7,683 nt of DNA from CAYRHN01 sp964424115 (GTDB taxonomy: Bacteria; Chloroflexota; Anaerolineae; Anaerolineales; Anaerolineaceae), in assembly GCA_964424115.1 (NCBI GenBank), contig CAYRHN010000043.1, forward strand, positions 1 through 7,683, given 5' to 3'. Positions 6,701 to 7,683 of this stretch are shown in pieces. The translations under genes and the position numbers were made by a program. Below the pieces are notes generated by a model, which was given only the letters and a program-made list of their open reading frames with translations, did no database searches and was not told the DNA's origin. Within the stretch, counting starts at the first letter, position 1; each line of letters starts with the position of its first letter.

Positions 6701-7266
6701 TTCTCGCGCGGATCGGGATGGCCGACAGTCACCAATGCGAAGCGCATCTGGGTAAAGGCGTTCGCGACCCACTGCGCAATTGTGGGGGTGAGGGGCTCCA
6801 GGCGGATCTGGCGGTATGCGCCCACCATCCCAGCTTTGAGTGCCATCAGCATTTGGGCCGATCGGCGGATAGCTTCGTCTTTGTTGGGGCAAAATGCTGA
6901 TACTCCGTAACACTGCACGATGCCAATGCGTGGCTGGTCGAAAATGCCGGCAGCCAGGTAAACCAGGTCCACGTTGGATCCATACAGACCGCGCAGAATC
7001 GTGCGCATCTTTTGCAGCAATCCCGCATCCCGGCGGGCTTCGAGCGAGATGTATTTCAACTGAAGTAAACGCACGACCCGGTAGCCCTCATAGACTTGTC
7101 CGCCCTCCCGTTCCTGGACGTGGAAACACAGGTACTCCATCTGTTCGCGGTTTGGGGTAAAGGACAGATCAATCTCACCCACCCGTAAATCGTCGGGAAC
7201 GTGCAGGGCGGCCGCTTTTTGCAGCCAGGGGATTTTTTCGGATAGTCGATCAATGATTCTTGCCAA
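3772..7266 (-). CDS. VirB4/HerA-like P-loop ATPase with large internal repeat region
   Basis: Large (1164-residue) probable cytoplasmic motor of the FtsK/HerA superfamily, closest in motif style to VirB4/TraC. Residues 1-285 form a globular N-terminal domain I cannot assign. Residues 297-527 are low complexity (described separately). Residues about 530-1164 hold the motor: Walker A GDTGFGKS at 703-710, a following strand TIVLDFGQGW at 728-737, Walker B QIFFEEANK at 1001-1009, and the sensor-like stretch GRKYGVYLHLMAQT at 1042-1055 with Gln1054, typical of VirB4 and HerA. Walker B has Glu-Glu where Asp-Glu is usual. No membrane segment is evident. The start is TTG at 7266-7264, preceded by GGAGG four bases upstream; the nearest upstream ATG is out of frame and the next in-frame Met is residue 43. 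The gene opens a tight series with cpaB, tadZ, cpaF and tadB, which implies a role in the same apparatus. Its substrate (protein or DNA) cannot be read from the sequence. Confidence 0.88.
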   Translation of the reverse strand: MARIIDRLSEKIPWLQKAAALHVPDDLRVGEIDLSFTPNREQMEYLCFHVQEREGGQVYEGYRVVRLLQLKYISLEARRDAGLLQKMRTILRGLYGSNVDLVYLAAGIFDQPRIGIVQCYGVSAFCPNKDEAIRRSAQMLMALKAGMVGAYRQIRLEPLTPTIAQWVANAFTQMRFALVTVGHPDPRENARGGDASLRDPLTSGQPGAQQYSMQQNELLFRGMSGLGEEFMLLVMASHVNLADITTMLSGLLEDTSVYASRQTGARAASFGISLPAILTGGLAENASHSYNTNQSTGLTEGQSTTDGVANAEGQAHTVGHASTRGWAHTVGVSETDTTGISVTQGTAVSHGTAHTEGTAVTDGSSHTESSSTAVSHSDSSGYGVNGGVGGSIAPAGVGLSANVGGNASWGSSDGITNSSGSADSSMHSVTSSQADTVSDSTTQSQSSTNSQSHSTTQSEAWTTSGSETDSVADTASSSTTKSHADSHSTATSDTKGSGIGQVIGRGFSSGMSVGVAPSFSLSNSYQWQDDPNILLTEIMRTQRKLLDIASREGAFYTDVYGLARSEQGAQALMGLIPEAFHGTEDVVAGVQTRSLNEEEQAYISLHARAFTPSTRIETIPEAMSGYADSTLLTMLQLAAYTAPGTFEQGSALTIQEETPAFAFYPEMAGDLTLGRQWSTETGQLTDVFLRLDPQQHFHTAFVGDTGFGKSIAAERMAYETTRFWHYRTIVLDFGQGWRKALRWPGLIYREPERLEEHIDIRQLYPASPRPLRWNILQVPQRIDPARYRSMIAELFANAGRMGPRQLGFMRRALTEIYTQAGVLTSDPKVQRGEMGSLLNFAEVNVVRQVRSVRSLPMDDVAVGTVLERLDPQDLQALAVYRSATLSVVNWVERLRSYQKEFERDQASRTSLEGVLLRLEQFAEETMARQYGPGRSAEPVEDLGLLGNPEDRWGITVIEGGAEMDEYPKAALLSLLSSILYFDAVARRREALDGYRAFPKMQIFFEEANKVLTGVSGGAASDQNAGEGGNPVSHIFQTMWRDGRKYGVYLHLMAQTVSELPSGILSSCANLFVFQTKDAKDRDMILPHLGRSEKGLVNTEYKRYLARIPRTYAIAKLGYSADVHELEPVLIRPMMVECDEPSEQEIIQELGRVSLRPTVEEILRS
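5689..5775 (-). other. Second Gly/Ser-rich beta-like segment of the VirB4-like ATPase
   Basis: Codons 498-526 encode a Gly- and Ser-rich stretch with alternating small and hydrophobic residues (MSVGVAPSFSLSNSYQW). It ends the low-complexity region and leads directly into the motor domain. It loosely resembles residues 378-410, including an 'AP' turn and a terminal Trp, so the two may pack as paired strands on either side of the Ser/Thr/Gln-rich loop. The resemblance was judged by eye only. Confidence 0.45.
5782..6036 (-). repeat. Ser/Thr/Gln-rich low-complexity segment in the VirB4-like ATPase
   Basis: Codons 411-495 encode a stretch dominated by Ser and Thr with scattered Gln, His, Asp and Ala (for example TTQSQSSTNSQSHSTTQS at 441-458). 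It has almost no bulky hydrophobic residues and no fixed period that I could follow. It has no membrane or coiled-coil character and is probably flexible or a polar beta/loop region. It separates two Gly-rich segments at 378-410 and 498-526. The codons vary although the residues do not, which suggests an old, selected composition rather than a fresh slippage product. Confidence 0.8.
6037..6135 (-). other. First Gly-rich beta-like segment of the VirB4-like ATPase
   Basis: Codons 378-410 encode a Gly-rich stretch with small hydrophobic residues at alternating positions (GVGGSIAPAGVGLSANVGG), ending in Ser-Trp-Gly. It lies between the hexad repeats and the Ser/Thr/Gln-rich segment. The alternation is typical of beta structure rather than a membrane helix. 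It is loosely echoed at residues 498-526. Confidence 0.45.
6163..6366 (-). repeat. Six-residue (18-bp) tandem repeat array within the VirB4-like ATPase
   Basis: Codons 301-368 form eleven consecutive units that each begin with Gly, at residues 301, 307, 313, 319, 325, 331, 339, 345, 351, 357 and 363. The spacing is exactly six, with one eight-residue unit starting at 331. The consensus is G-x-(A/S)-x-(T/S)-x, for example GTAVSH, GTAHTE, GTAVTD. There is also a 12-residue rhythm: GQAHTV and GWAHTV are two units apart, and units with Val and with His at position 4 alternate from 345. At DNA level units 345-350 and 357-362 are clearly alike, while others have diverged. The regular six-residue period suggests a beta-solenoid-like or stacked-strand fold, but the pattern is not the classic acyltransferase hexapeptide motif. 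Several units carry His, so metal binding cannot be excluded. Confidence 0.85.
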
Positions 7267-7270
7267 ATTT

Positions 7271-7275
7271 CCTCC
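7271..7275 (-). promoter_or_regulatory. Shine-Dalgarno fixing a TTG start
   Basis: GGAGG (CCTCC on the plus strand) lies four bases before the TTG that opens the 1164-residue ATPase. It decides the start, because no in-frame ATG or GTG is placed better. The site begins three bases after the end of a perfect 18-bp hairpin, so a folded hairpin could hinder ribosome access. Confidence 0.75.
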
Positions 7276-7278
7276 GCA

Positions 7279-7323
7279 TGTCTCGTGAAAGGATCAATGC
7301 TCTACTGATCCTTTCACGAGACA
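7279..7323. promoter_or_regulatory. Perfect 18-bp inverted repeat / mRNA hairpin between the small gene and the ATPase gene
   Basis: The arms TGTCTCGTGAAAGGATCA (7279-7296) and its exact complement (7306-7323) flank a 9-base loop (7297-7305). On the minus-strand mRNA this would make a very stable hairpin that ends three bases before the Shine-Dalgarno of the ATPase gene. No U-tract follows, so it is not a standard Rho-independent terminator. Likely roles are an mRNA processing or stability element that sets different levels of the small protein and the ATPase, a translational switch, or a dyad operator for a dimeric repressor. An AGGAGG (7324-7329) sits directly upstream. Six bases later a GTG opens a 7-codon frame (MKGSVEH, 7317-7294) that ends on the first bases of the second arm, so a leader peptide is possible. 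The 8-base end TGTCTCGT recurs at 7370-7377 in the tail of the small gene. Confidence 0.8.
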
Positions 7324-7360
7324 CCTCCTGCTTTCCGCAGAAGATGTCGCGCTTGCAGGT
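7324..7360. other. Remainder of the intergenic gap upstream of the hairpin
   Basis: These 37 bases join the stop of the 94-residue gene to the hairpin. Apart from the AGGAGG at 7324-7329 I see no -10/-35 pair and no terminator, so the ATPase gene is probably read from an upstream promoter outside the window. Confidence 0.5.
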
Positions 7361-7645
7361 TTACTGCGATGTCTCGTACCACCATTCCGCGTCGATCACA
7401 TCCTCCTCTTCCTGTTCGCGAACCGAACGCTTCGGGGAACGGGGGGGCGAGTAGGAAATGGGTGAATCTGGAACGGCTTGCGGCTTTACAGCCGGTTGCG
7501 CCTGCCAGGGGCGCAGGCGCAGCAGCAGGCTGACCTGTGCGATCAGCGCCGCGAAAGCAGTGATGACGATGACGCCGGCGAGGGCAAAGATCATAACGAC
7601 CACGCCTAGCGCCGGACCACGCAGTATGTCAAGGATCGAATTCAT
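7361..7645 (-). CDS. Small single-span membrane protein of unknown function
   Basis: This 94-residue protein is not one I recognise. Residues 1-12 are polar, and residues about 13-43 form a long hydrophobic stretch (ALGVVVMIFALAGVIVITAF and beyond), enough for one membrane helix. After LRLRPW comes a Pro/Ser-rich, basic linker (about 48-73), then an acidic cluster REQEEEDVIDAE and the aromatic end WWYETSQ. The basic residues after the helix suggest the tail lies in the cytoplasm, where its acidic aromatic end could dock on a partner such as the ATPase encoded next. The ATG at 7645 has GGAGG five bases upstream; another ATG four bases earlier is out of frame and too close to that site. The frame stays open to the right edge, so a longer protein is not formally excluded. 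It is not a Flp pilin: I see no prepilin processing site. Its place before the Tad genes suggests a role as accessory factor or motor anchor, which is inference. Confidence 0.72.
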   Translation of the reverse strand: MNSILDILRGPALGVVVMIFALAGVIVITAFAALIAQVSLLLRLRPWQAQPAVKPQAVPDSPISYSPPRSPKRSVREQEEEDVIDAEWWYETSQ

Positions 7646-7683
7646 ACATTCCTCCGAGGTTGGAATAGAGACCGAGGTTGACG

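Noticed and set aside
6695..6710. CGCGCG-TTCT-CGCGCG stem-loop
   Set aside because: It is a short GC-only stem inside ordinary codons of the ATPase gene (Arg-Glu-Asn-Ala-Arg region), expected by chance in such DNA.
6431..6910. Plus-strand frame opposite the N-terminal part of the ATPase
   Set aside because: Its composition is typical of an antisense shadow and overlaps a coding region that is continuous with the motor domain.
7279..7323. Rho-independent terminator
   Set aside because: The hairpin is strong, but neither strand has a run of T after it; on the minus strand it is followed by TGCGGAGGAAAT, which is the ribosome site of the next gene.
7498..7520. 8-bp inverted repeat GCGCCTGC with 7-base loop
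   Set aside because: It lies within the small membrane protein gene at the Leu/Arg/Pro/Gln codons after the helix. The GC-rich codons explain it well enough, and no regulatory position is involved.

Overview
The window is one uninterrupted block of co-directional genes on the minus strand, read from the right edge to the left. It looks like the core of a Tad/Flp-type pilus (tight adherence) assembly operon. In transcription order it holds a 94-residue single-span membrane protein of unknown function; a 1164-residue VirB4/HerA-like P-loop ATPase with about 210 residues of low-complexity repeat in its middle; a CpaB/RcpC-like SAF-domain protein; a TadZ/CpaE-like protein; a TadA/CpaF secretion ATPase; and the first 62 codons of a TadB-like inner-membrane platform protein, cut by the left edge. 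Successive intergenic gaps are 94, 25, 3, 12 and 12 bases, so the last five genes are almost certainly one transcription unit.

Organism. The DNA is GC-rich by eye. No RcpA/CpaC secretin or RcpB gene lies between the cpaB-like and tadZ-like genes, where diderm tad loci usually carry them. That fits a single-membrane organism. The Thr-Pro linker in CpaB and the giant ATPase at the head of the Tad block suggest Chloroflexota (Anaerolineae-like). This assignment is inference from gene style, not a database result.

How the parts would work together. CpaF would power pilin polymerisation through the TadB (and unseen TadC) platform. TadZ would localise the machine, and its P-loop has lost both lysines of the ParA/MinD signature. 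CpaB would sit on the outer face of the membrane. The VirB4/HerA-like ATPase is the unexpected member: its motor type is known from type IV secretion and DNA translocation, not from the canonical Tad set. It has Walker A, Walker B and glutamine motifs in order, preceded by eleven near-exact six-residue Gly-x-(Ala/Ser) repeats, a Gly-rich segment, a Ser/Thr/Gln-rich segment and a second Gly-rich segment.

Regulation. The only sizeable gap (7267-7360) holds a perfect 18-bp inverted repeat with a 9-nt loop. It ends three bases before the Shine-Dalgarno of the giant ATPase, which starts with TTG. A possible 7-codon leader peptide with its own AGGAGG is threaded through the hairpin. No convincing promoter or Rho-independent terminator was seen, and there are no RNA genes, insertion sequences or CRISPR arrays.
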